Source of the DNA: Parageobacillus thermantarcticus
Lineage (GTDB): Bacteria; Bacillota; Bacilli; Bacillales; Anoxybacillaceae
Direction: 5' to 3'
Length of the DNA: 42,565 nucleotides
Assembly (NCBI RefSeq): GCF_900111865.1
Contig: NZ_FOJS01000026.1
Coordinates: 1 to 42,565 of the forward strand
Position 1 is the first letter of the stretch. Each line of letters opens with the position of its first letter. Shown here one piece after another: positions 16,155 through 25,378 of the stretch. Both the position numbers and the translations under genes were made by a program. The notes beneath the pieces are model-generated. The model was not told the origin of the DNA. It made no database searches and saw nothing but the letters and a program-made list of their open reading frames with translations.

Positions 16155-16174
16155 AGCAGCGGCGGAACAAATAA

Positions 16175-16207
16175 CCTGGCATGAGGCGAACATGCCGGGC
16201 TTTTTTT
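16175..16207 (+). terminator. Rho-independent terminator of the DUF3147 operon
   Basis: CCTGGCATG (16175-16183) pairs with CATGCCGGG (16191-16199), followed by seven T residues. Confidence 0.8.
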
Positions 16208-16252
16208 GTATATCATCAAAATTTAGTTGAACTCCCCCTCATTTTCCGAAAC

Positions 16253-16282
16253 TTGACTTCTTTATTCTTATCCGTAGATAAT
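16253..16282 (+). promoter_or_regulatory. Candidate sigma-A promoter for the LuxR-type regulator
   Basis: TTGACT (16253-16258) lies 16 bases before TAGATA (16275-16280), or 18 before GATAAT. This is a plausible vegetative promoter ~40 bases before the coding region. Confidence 0.4.
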
Positions 16283-16323
16283 AGATAAAGGTAAAAAATA
16301 AAAGTAAGTGAGTTGAGGAGGAA

Positions 16324-17994
16324 TTGAATATAAAAGATTTTTTGCAACATGTTCAAGATGCGTACGCAGCACTTACAGATCTAAGCATCGTTATGCTTGA
16401 TTTACAGTATCAACCTGTTACAAAAGTTTCAAATATCACGGAATTAGCGGAACTTGTGCTTTTTTCTCCAGATAAGCCGTTTCCTCCTTCGGGTTTTCTG
16501 GATGACGATATCCAATGGCAACGTCCGATGGTCGTTCAGACAGGGTATTGGGGAATAAAGGCGATTGTCGCTCCTGTGTTAGTCGAACAAAAAGTCGAAT
16601 ATTTGATTTGGGCAGGTGCGTTTATTGAAGAAGAGACAAAGCCGATCATCAAGGAGCAATGTTCTCGGTTTCCTAATTCACAAACATGGCTTCAAGTCAT
16701 CGAACAAACGAAAGAGCAAACGATATCCACGGTCGAAAAAAAGTTAAGCGATATTGAAAAAATGGCGGTAATCTGTGGAGAATATATTAGCAATGATAGA
16801 CAAAAACAACATTATAAACACTATTTTCATTTATTGGATACGGCGGTGGATCGCGCGCGACGGCTTTCTTTACATATGAACGATTTTTTACATATGTTTC
16901 AGCAGATAGACGATGATATTGATTTTTCTTTGTATATAAAACGGCGAGATCGCGAATGGATTGTTGCGAACGCTGTTGGAGAAAAGGCAGAACAGCTTTG
17001 GAATAAACAAGTAAAAACCGCTTTTCCTCCGCTATCAAACTCCCTATTTCATTCGCGCAACGTTGTTTATTTTGAAAATGCCGCGCTTGACCCTCGTTTT
17101 GCATTTTTCGTGACACATGGAGTAAAGCCGAGCGCTGTCGTTGCATATCCAGTTTTGCATGATAGTGAAATAGAAGGATGGATCGTCATCGGCAGTCAAA
17201 CGAAACGTTCACTGTCGAAAGAGGTAGTGCAAATCGGCACTATCCTTGTTAAGTATTGGCAATTATATTCGGAATATGAATTGGCCCATGTCAAAATGGA
17301 CCGCCATTTTATGAGATTATCGATGTTAATAGAAATTAGTCGCGCGATGAATGTCGTGAAAGACACGGATGAAATTTTACGGATGATGACGGATTTTGTC
17401 GCGGAGCTAGCGTACGGCGATTTCGTCTTTACCGTGTTAGCGGATCATAAAAGAAAAGTGAAGGTTCATTGCGGTGCGATTTCGGAACGGCAAGTAACAG
17501 AATATTATGAAGATGTTTGCCAACGCTACTTCTTCACTGAAGAAAAACTACTCGAAACGATCCCAAAGCTGCGTGAAACAAAGTTTGGAACTGTAATGGA
17601 AATTTCGTTTTCGGTTCATGAACATATGCACGGAGTGATGGCTGTGCATATGAAGCATCTCGAGGCTGCAAAAGAAGCGGAAGTGTACGTCACTGCTTTA
17701 ATAGGGATCAGCACGATGATTATGAAGCAAAACAATTATCACGGACCAAAGCAGGAATTGAATATGGATATGCTTTCGGAACGTTTAACGAGCCGGGAGA
17801 TGGATGTATTAAACTTACTAGTTCAAGGATGCAGTAACCGCGAAATCGCTGACCGATTGTTTATTAGTATTCATACAGTGAAAAATCATATTACAAATAT
17901 TTTTCAAAAAATTGGGGTAAACGATCGTTCACAGCTAATCGCTCTTGTATATCAGTTAAATAACCGCAAAGATATCAATGAGGAACATCATTAG
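16324..17994 (+). CDS. LuxR-type regulator with N-terminal sensory and GAF-like domains
   Basis: The 556-aa protein ends in a LuxR/NarL-type helix-turn-helix (residues ~490-548; LTSREMDVLNLLVQGCSNRE and HTVKNHITNIFQKIGVNDRS). Residues ~1-135 look like a PocR-type ligand-binding domain (AALTDLSIVMLDLQ, a WGIKAIVAPVLV strand). Two GAF-like domains seem to occupy ~170-310 and ~325-465. There is no receiver domain, so control is probably by a bound ligand or redox cue. The start is unusual: AGGAGG (16316-16321) ends only two bases before the TTG, whereas an in-frame ATA at 16330 has ideal spacing. A strong terminator overlaps the stop codon. It precedes the partner-switching operon. Confidence 0.75.
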   Translation: MNIKDFLQHVQDAYAALTDLSIVMLDLQYQPVTKVSNITELAELVLFSPDKPFPPSGFLDDDIQWQRPMVVQTGYWGIKAIVAPVLVEQKVEYLIWAGAFIEEETKPIIKEQCSRFPNSQTWLQVIEQTKEQTISTVEKKLSDIEKMAVICGEYISNDRQKQHYKHYFHLLDTAVDRARRLSLHMNDFLHMFQQIDDDIDFSLYIKRRDREWIVANAVGEKAEQLWNKQVKTAFPPLSNSLFHSRNVVYFENAALDPRFAFFVTHGVKPSAVVAYPVLHDSEIEGWIVIGSQTKRSLSKEVVQIGTILVKYWQLYSEYELAHVKMDRHFMRLSMLIEISRAMNVVKDTDEILRMMTDFVAELAYGDFVFTVLADHKRKVKVHCGAISERQVTEYYEDVCQRYFFTEEKLLETIPKLRETKFGTVMEISFSVHEHMHGVMAVHMKHLEAAKEAEVYVTALIGISTMIMKQNNYHGPKQELNMDMLSERLTSREMDVLNLLVQGCSNREIADRLFISIHTVKNHITNIFQKIGVNDRSQLIALVYQLNNRKDINEEHH

Positions 17995-18030
17995 CCGCAG
18001 CGATGGTAATGATGTTCCTTTTTTATTTTT
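17981..18030 (+). terminator. Strong terminator overlapping the LuxR-type gene end
   Basis: AGGAACATCATT (17981-17992, including the last codons and first stop base) pairs perfectly with AATGATGTTCCT (18008-18019), followed by TTTTTATTTTTT. The 260 bases that follow contain only a TCTATATAGA palindrome (18084-18093) and AT-rich leader before the next gene. Confidence 0.85.
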
Positions 18031-18291
18031 TCTGCTTATTCTTGTGGAAATATTTTGTATATAGGAATAGAGAATGGGACGAGTCTATATAGAAAATCAA
18101 AATCATAAATAGTACATAAGAACTAGATGTTGAGTTATAATAATATAAAAAAACGAACAATGGTACGCTACTGCTGTGTTGTTCAAACGATGCTCATCCC
18201 CTATGAAGAGAAAGTGCTATATATTTCATTTGGTTATTGTACTTACAGAAGTACCGGTTAGCACACGTATAAATAAATAGGGGGAATATCA

Positions 18292-18693
18292 ATGGAGAAT
18301 GTTATAATCAGGAGAAATATAACAGTAATGGTGGATTCTGATATTATGAAGGCGATGGATATTACGGAACAGATTGCAAGTGAAATGGGATTTTTGCCGC
18401 GTGAGTGCCTCTTTCTTCGTTTGGCGACGGAGGAAGCGTGCATGAACGCGTATGAATATTGCCAAAAAACAAACCAATTGCCTTTTGAAGTGTTTTGGAA
18501 ATGCGGAAAAGAAAAATTGGTTATTGTTGTGAAGCAGCATGGAAAGAAGTTTGACATTACAAGAAGGGATGTGGTCAACAAAGGCTCACGTGGAAGGGGA
18601 TTGCAGCTGATCATTCATATTGTAGACCATGTTTACCTTGAACAAAAGGGGAATAACGTATTGTTTTATATGTGCAAATATAAAGATCATTGA
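18292..18693 (+). CDS. Anti-sigma-factor-like protein (RsbW/SpoIIAB family ATPase fold)
   Basis: The 133-aa GHKL-fold protein has the N-box (ATEEACMNAYEYC, Glu and Asn conserved) and a glycine-rich G2 box (GSRGRGLQLI). Members of the family are serine kinases that hold a target protein and phosphorylate a STAS antagonist. The usual G1 motif D-x-G-x-G, which binds adenine, reads QHGKK here, so nucleotide binding or kinase activity may be weakened. It is the first gene of a three-gene partner-switching operon with an STAS protein and a PP2C phosphatase. No sigma factor lies nearby, so the target is unknown. AGGGGGAA precedes the ATG. Confidence 0.8.
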   Translation: MENVIIRRNITVMVDSDIMKAMDITEQIASEMGFLPRECLFLRLATEEACMNAYEYCQKTNQLPFEVFWKCGKEKLVIVVKQHGKKFDITRRDVVNKGSRGRGLQLIIHIVDHVYLEQKGNNVLFYMCKYKDH

Positions 18694-18714
18694 CGATTGT
18701 TGGAGGAACGAAAT

Positions 18715-19047
18715 ATGGGGACACAGCATGAACTCATTGATGTTTTCGTATGGAATGAAGATATTACTTTGAACAATACCGAGCAGTTTCGAAAAGCGAT
18801 GGCCAAATTTATCCAAAATCCAGCGGAGTATCTCATATTAAATATGGAACAAGTGAAATATATTAATAGCGCTGGCCTCGGCATCATTGCCGATAGCGTT
18901 ATGACGGCGCGAAAACAGCGAAAGGAGTTAGTCATCGCCGGGATTCAAGATTCGCTTCAAGAAATTTTTCATATCGTTAAGTTTGCTTCGTTTATTAAAC
19001 TTTTCGATACGGAAAAAGACGCGATCAATTATTTTTATGGAGAATGA
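18715..19047 (+). CDS. STAS-domain anti-sigma-factor antagonist (RsbV/SpoIIAA-like)
   Basis: The 110-aa single STAS domain has the phosphorylation loop as INSAGLGII, where homologues have (M)DSSGLG; the serine that family kinases phosphorylate is kept. ATG 18715 is preferred over in-frame TTG 18697 because GGAGG lies 8 bases upstream. By family knowledge the unphosphorylated form binds the RsbW-like protein encoded just upstream and frees its client, and the PP2C protein encoded next would restore that form. Confidence 0.85.
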   Translation: MGTQHELIDVFVWNEDITLNNTEQFRKAMAKFIQNPAEYLILNMEQVKYINSAGLGIIADSVMTARKQRKELVIAGIQDSLQEIFHIVKFASFIKLFDTEKDAINYFYGE

Positions 19048-19049
19048 AT

Positions 19050-20570
19050 ATGATTCATAAGCTTTTGAAAAAGACGAAGAAAGATACAAACATTCCGTTA
19101 AAAGATTTGTTGCAGCTTCTTGACGAATGGAACGCACTCTATAATAAAGCGGATCAAGCCTATTGGCTAGTTAACTTGGCGGAAAGGCGGTTTATTTTTG
19201 TTTCGCCGTCTTGCGAAAAAATTTGCGGGGTGCCGCCGGAAGCTTTCTATCAGGATGTAGAGGTATGGAAAAAAATCATTCATCCGGAAGACCGCGAAAA
19301 GATACAGAAAAAGCGATCGGTGCTTTGGAAAGGAAATAGTTTTGAACATGAATATCGCATTATTCATCAGCGCGATGGGACCGTTCGCTGGGTTCTTGAC
19401 CAAACGTTTCCCGCGTTTGATGAAAATGGGAAACCCGCGATATTAAGCGGAGTGGTGACGGATATTACAGAGATAAAGAAAATGAGGGAAAAGCTTTTGC
19501 TTGCAGAAAAAGTATATGAACATGTGCAACAGGCTATATTAATCACGGATGAAAATGGGTTCATTCAATTTATTAATCCCGCTTTTACGGAAATTACGGG
19601 ATATGGATCGGAAGCAATCGGGTTGTCATTAGATTTTCTACATTCCGGTTACTACAATGAAAACTTTTATCAAACGATTCGGAAAACGGTCATAGAAAAA
19701 GGTCAATGGAGAGGGAGGCTGCGAGGGCGTCGAAAAAATGGTGAAGTGTATGTTCAGCAAACGACGATTACAGCGATTCATGATCAAGAAGGACACCCGA
19801 TTTTCTATCTTTTTATATTTTCTGAAAACGAAAAGACCGCAACAAACTTAAAAGATGACTTAAAGTTGGCGCAGGAAGTGCAAAAACGCGTATTAAGCAA
19901 ACCGCTAAAAACGGAAAGCATTGATATATACGGGATGTACGTTCCTTCGGAAGAATTGGGAGGGGACATGTACGCTTGGTATCAGATTGATAATGACCGA
20001 TATGGAATTTTTTTGATGGATGTGATGGGGCATGGAGTGGCCGCTTCACTTATTTGCATGTCGGTCCGCTCATTATTAAACGGGGTCATTCGAAAATGCA
20101 TTTATCCAAAAGAAGTGTTTCATGAGTTAAATAAACATATGCGGCTATTATACCATGAAGATGGACGAATGAATACGTATTATTTCACCGCCGTTTACGT
20201 GATGGTAAACACAAAAAAAAGGTTTATCGAATATGCTTCTGCCGGCCATCCACCTGGTTTTTTGTTCCATCAAAACGGTTTAGTGGAGGAGCTCGATCAA
20301 GGGTGTGCCCCGATCGGGTTATTATCGCATCTTCATGTTGAAACAGGAAAATTAAATTATGCTCCTGGGGCGACGTTAGTGTTATACTCGGATGGAGTGA
20401 TCGAAGGACCTAATAGTTCTGTTAGAACGAACATCGAGATGTTTCGGGAAAAGCTGAAATCGTTTATCCATTTAGAGAACAAAAGCATGATAACACGTAT
20501 GCATAAAATGTTTAAAGAAGAGTATCAATTCACCGATGATATTTCCTTAGTCGTGGCGAAGCTGCATTAA
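19050..20570 (+). CDS. PAS-PAS-PP2C phosphatase (SpoIIE/RsbP-like)
   Basis: The 506-aa protein has PAS 1 (residues ~25-140; FVSPSCEKICGVPPEAF, HPEDREKI, PAC motif GVVTDITEIK), PAS 2 (~150-265; AILITDENGFIQFINPAFTE) and a PP2C/SpoIIE domain (~280-505). All metal-binding motifs are present: LGGDMYAWY, LMDVMGHGVAASL, YSDGVIEGP and TDDISLVVAK. It should dephosphorylate the STAS protein in response to a signal sensed by the PAS domains, as B. subtilis RsbP does for energy stress. ATG 19050 gives 7-base spacing from GGAG; ATG 19044, overlapping the previous stop, is too close. A terminator follows at once. Confidence 0.88.
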   Translation: MIHKLLKKTKKDTNIPLKDLLQLLDEWNALYNKADQAYWLVNLAERRFIFVSPSCEKICGVPPEAFYQDVEVWKKIIHPEDREKIQKKRSVLWKGNSFEHEYRIIHQRDGTVRWVLDQTFPAFDENGKPAILSGVVTDITEIKKMREKLLLAEKVYEHVQQAILITDENGFIQFINPAFTEITGYGSEAIGLSLDFLHSGYYNENFYQTIRKTVIEKGQWRGRLRGRRKNGEVYVQQTTITAIHDQEGHPIFYLFIFSENEKTATNLKDDLKLAQEVQKRVLSKPLKTESIDIYGMYVPSEELGGDMYAWYQIDNDRYGIFLMDVMGHGVAASLICMSVRSLLNGVIRKCIYPKEVFHELNKHMRLLYHEDGRMNTYYFTAVYVMVNTKKRFIEYASAGHPPGFLFHQNGLVEELDQGCAPIGLLSHLHVETGKLNYAPGATLVLYSDGVIEGPNSSVRTNIEMFREKLKSFIHLENKSMITRMHKMFKEEYQFTDDISLVVAKLH

Positions 20571-20597
20571 CCGCGGCAAGGGGTATAGCGGTTTTTT
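20569..20597 (+). terminator. Terminator of the partner-switching operon
   Basis: AACCGC (20569-20574) pairs with GCGGTT (20588-20593), followed by a T-run; it overlaps the PP2C stop codon. Confidence 0.7.
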
Positions 20598-20731
20598 ACA
20601 AGTTTGGCAATTTACGTGTTGTCAATAAAGAGATGAACCGGTATGATGAAAGTAGGGCATCTTCCATGAATCAGATGTAATGGAAATGAATATTTATTGC
20701 AGTAACGAACGAAAAAGAAAGGGGAATGTGG

Positions 20732-21139
20732 ATGGTGAGGAACCCGGCGGGATTTTGGAAGCGATTGGCGGCTAATTTATTAGATGGCATCATTGTCGGT
20801 CTTCCCATTGCGCTGATCGGATATTTGGTGACGAACAGCTGGGAGGAAAACTGGTTTACTACGGCGGCGAATGTTATTTACGCCATAGTAGTGCCGGCGC
20901 TTTGGTCTGGATATACGGTGGGGAAAAGGCTTCTAGGCATCCGTATCGCCAAAGTCAATGGCGGGAAAGTCGGAATCGGGACGATGTTTTTGCGGTCCGT
21001 TGTTGGCGGGCTCGTTTATTTCATCACCTTTGGCATTGCGCTGATTATTAGTGCTATCATGGTGGCGGCGCGCGAAGATAAACGTTCGATTCACGATTTT
21101 ATCGCCGGGACGTATGTGACGACAGAGAAGTTAGCGTAA
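20732..21139 (+). CDS. RDD-family membrane protein
   Basis: The 135-aa protein has the RDD-family pattern: FWKRLAANLLDGIIVGLPIA at the N-terminus (Arg and Asp of the family name), YTVGKRLLGIRIAKVNG in the middle and a C-terminal SIHDFIAGTYV. Three membrane segments are visible (~17-37, ~45-65, ~88-112). RDD proteins are small membrane proteins, some linked to ion transport, but most have no known function. ATG 20732 is preferred to the in-frame ATG 20726, which would leave one base to AAAGGGG. Transcribed alone. Confidence 0.8.
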   Translation: MVRNPAGFWKRLAANLLDGIIVGLPIALIGYLVTNSWEENWFTTAANVIYAIVVPALWSGYTVGKRLLGIRIAKVNGGKVGIGTMFLRSVVGGLVYFITFGIALIISAIMVAAREDKRSIHDFIAGTYVTTEKLA

Positions 21140-21163
21140 GTGACTAGAAGTTTGATCCTCAAT

Positions 21164-21192
21164 GGGTGTCTAAAAAGAGACGCCCGTTTTTT
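21164..21192 (+). terminator. Terminator after RDD gene
   Basis: GGGTGTCT (21164-21171) pairs with AGACGCCC (21178-21185, one G-T pair), followed by six T. Bases 21193-21427 are AT-rich with nothing recognisable. Confidence 0.7.
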
Positions 21193-21440
21193 ATGGTCAA
21201 ATTTATATTCTATATGATCTGTGATAGTAAAAGAAATTATTCAACAAGCAAACAGGAATGAGAAAATGATTTTCTATCGTTTTGATTTGCATCTTCAATT
21301 ATTATGTTAAGAAAATAAATAAGGAACTGATATATCTTTTGTAACAAGTTTTTTATCAGAAAATTTGATAAAAAATTTATTTTAATAGAATGAAAGGAAG
21401 TGATATAATTTAGTAGTACAGAAAAAAGGAGGGAAAGAGA

Positions 21441-22694
21441 TTGTCGCTACATAGCTATATTTTGCGCACGATGTTTATCGCTATTCCCGGAACCGCTTTC
21501 ATCAACATTGTTGTATGCTTGGCGAACGGCATCCGCGGCGCGGCATTTTGGTGGACGTTTGTAGCCACCATATTATTGGGGGCTATGGTCGGTATTATTT
21601 CAGCTATGTTGAATTATCGGCGTTTTATCGCGCCTATTGCCGTCATTAATCATCATTTAGGAAAAATGACAAATGGGGATTTGTCCACACGCGTTCCTGT
21701 TAACGAAGTGAGACAATTAAAAGCGATTGCGACTTCGCTCAATAAGATGACGGAGACTTGGCAGGAAGTCGTTTCCAGTATTCAGCGCCATTCTGATGAG
21801 ATGACACAATTTTCCGGACAGTTAACAACCATTGCCGAACAGACGACGAAAGCAACCGAACAAATTGCATCGACAATGGAAACGATTGTGTCTAATTCCG
21901 AGCAACAAGCGAAAACGGCGCAAGAAACCTCGCGGGCCATGAATGAAATTTCCGATACTCTCACACAAGTAGCTGACAATACAAGACACGTTTCTACAAA
22001 CGCAAGTGAAACATCAGCGAAAGCGGAATCCGGAAAGCAATCGATTTCACAAATGGAAGAGCAAATGCGGTTTATTTATGAACATGTCCAGTCGCTTGGA
22101 CAAGTCGTAAAAGGGCTTGGCGAACGTTCAAACGAAATTGGGCAAATTACGCAGGTGATTACCGGCATTGCTTCGCAAACGAACTTGCTTGCATTAAACG
22201 CGGCAATTGAGGCAGCAAGAGCCGGGGAACAAGGAAAAGGTTTCGCCGTTGTGGCGGATGAAGTTCGCAAATTGGCGGAGCAGTCCGCACAGTCGGCGCA
22301 ACAAATTTCTCAACTAATTGCGTATATTCAGGAAGAAACGGAAAAAGCGATCGAATCGATGGAAACGGTCGTCAACGAAGTGTCGCAAGGGCTTCATTTT
22401 GTGCAAACGGCAGAGCAGTCTTTTGAACAAATTCGCGAATCGATCAGCGAAGTCAACGTTCAAATTGAACAAGTATCGGTGACGATCGAACAAATGACGG
22501 AAAACGCGAAGCGGGTAGCTGCTTCCATTGGCGATATGGCGGAGATGGTGGAACAATCTTCTTCCGGATCGGCGAATATTTCGGCGGCGACGCAGGAACA
22601 AATGGCGGCGGTCGAAGAAATTGCTTCATCGGCGTCATCGTTAAGCAAAATGGCGGAAAATATGCAAACGATGTTAAAACGATTTACCGTGTAA
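21441..22694 (+). CDS. Methyl-accepting chemotaxis protein without extracellular sensor
   Basis: The 417-aa protein has two closely spaced membrane helices (~9-27 and ~33-54) with almost no loop between them, then a HAMP domain (~55-108; [20 protein letters not shown]) and a long signalling coiled coil. Its tip motif is recognisable: [20 protein letters not shown] then [14 protein letters not shown], which contacts CheA/CheW. Lacking an extracellular ligand domain, it likely senses membrane state, energy or a cytoplasmic signal. TTG start with AGGAGGG 8 bases upstream. No che genes are nearby, so it is a stand-alone receptor. Confidence 0.88.
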   Translation: MSLHSYILRTMFIAIPGTAFINIVVCLANGIRGAAFWWTFVATILLGAMVGIISAMLNYRRFIAPIAVINHHLGKMTNGDLSTRVPVNEVRQLKAIATSLNKMTETWQEVVSSIQRHSDEMTQFSGQLTTIAEQTTKATEQIASTMETIVSNSEQQAKTAQETSRAMNEISDTLTQVADNTRHVSTNASETSAKAESGKQSISQMEEQMRFIYEHVQSLGQVVKGLGERSNEIGQITQVITGIASQTNLLALNAAIEAARAGEQGKGFAVVADEVRKLAEQSAQSAQQISQLIAYIQEETEKAIESMETVVNEVSQGLHFVQTAEQSFEQIRESISEVNVQIEQVSVTIEQMTENAKRVAASIGDMAEMVEQSSSGSANISAATQEQMAAVEEIASSASSLSKMAENMQTMLKRFTV

Positions 22695-22771
22695 AAAGGC
22701 GAAGTTCTGATTATCGTGTAAAAATTCGCTCTCCATTCAGTGAAAATATCTCGGATTTAATCGTGTAAAAA
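22684..22771 (+). repeat. Three direct repeats of TTAYCGTGTAAAAA
   Basis: TTACCGTGTAAAAA (22684-22697, overlapping the chemoreceptor stop), TTATCGTGTAAAAA (22711-22724) and TAATCGTGTAAAAA (22758-22771). The middle one sits in AAGTTCTGATTATCGTGTAA, which resembles the IS256-type MITE end, so these may be eroded element ends. Spacing is irregular (27 and 47). Confidence 0.4.
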
Positions 22772-22776
22772 GAGTA

Positions 22777-22805
22777 TTTACATTGTTGTATTAATGTGTT
22801 AATAT
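22777..22805 (+). promoter_or_regulatory. Candidate sigma-A promoter of thiC
   Basis: TTTACA (22777-22782), a 17-base spacer and TAATAT (22800-22805) lie ~30 bases before the TPP riboswitch, the expected position. Confidence 0.65.
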
Positions 22806-22833
22806 TAAGAAAAATTAAATACGTATCATCGCT

Positions 22834-24990
<2,157 letters not shown>

Positions 24991-25019
24991 ATAACATCGT
25001 TGGATAAAGATGATATATG

Positions 25020-25069
25020 GCTAATTCATCTCCCATTGGAATGGGAATGGGGATGAATTAGCTTTTTAT
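25020..25069 (+). terminator. Terminator of the thiC operon
   Basis: GCTAATTCATC (25020-25030) pairs with GATGAATTAGC (25052-25062), with an inner CCCAT/ATGGG stem and a TTTTTATTTT tail. Confidence 0.9.
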
Positions 25070-25133
25070 TTTGGTTTTTAGTGATTTTTTCGCGTTTTTT
25101 TAACATATATTTTATGGAAATGCAATGATCGCT

Positions 25134-25247
25134 GATGAAGTCCAGGAATTTGTGTAAAAAGAAGCGGACACAAAGATGTTTTATTTTTCGGAGACATAAG
25201 TTTGCTCGACTGAGAGTCGAATTTTACACAAACACTAGGACTTGGCC
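25134..25247. mobile_element. 114-bp IS256-type MITE, copy 3, with 9-bp target duplication
   Basis: Ends are GATGAAGTCCAGGAATTTGT + GTAAAA on the left and TTTTACACAAACACTAGGAC + TTGGCC on the right. It is flanked by perfect direct repeats ATGATCGCT (25125-25133 and 25248-25256), the 8-9 bp duplication typical of IS256-family transposition. It has the same length as copy 1 and no coding capacity. Confidence 0.75.
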
Positions 25248-25258
25248 ATGATCGCTTG

Positions 25259-25274
25259 TGGAGAGGCGTTTGCG
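25259..25274 (+). promoter_or_regulatory. Possible sigma-54 type -24/-12 element
   Basis: TGGAGAGGCGTTTGCG has the GG-N10-GC spacing and TTGC core of sigma-54 promoters, but AGA replaces the usual CAC. It lies 105 bases before the semialdehyde dehydrogenase start. A sigma-A alternative is TTTACA (25312-25317) with TAAATT (25335-25340). Neither is decisive. Confidence 0.3.
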
Positions 25275-25378
25275 CATGATGAATGACAAGGTGCGGGATA
25301 TGGAATCATTATTTACATACTATTCAGAATTCATTAAATTGAATGTAGAAACGATTTTCTGTTTGGAGGGAATGAAAC

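Noticed and set aside
22314-22601. Arg/His-rich minus-strand frame opposite the chemoreceptor
   Set aside because: Its composition is the mirror of the repetitive coiled-coil codons; it is a shadow frame.
22684-22771. CRISPR-like array
   Set aside because: Only three 14-base repeats with unequal spacing and no spacer structure; no cas genes are present.
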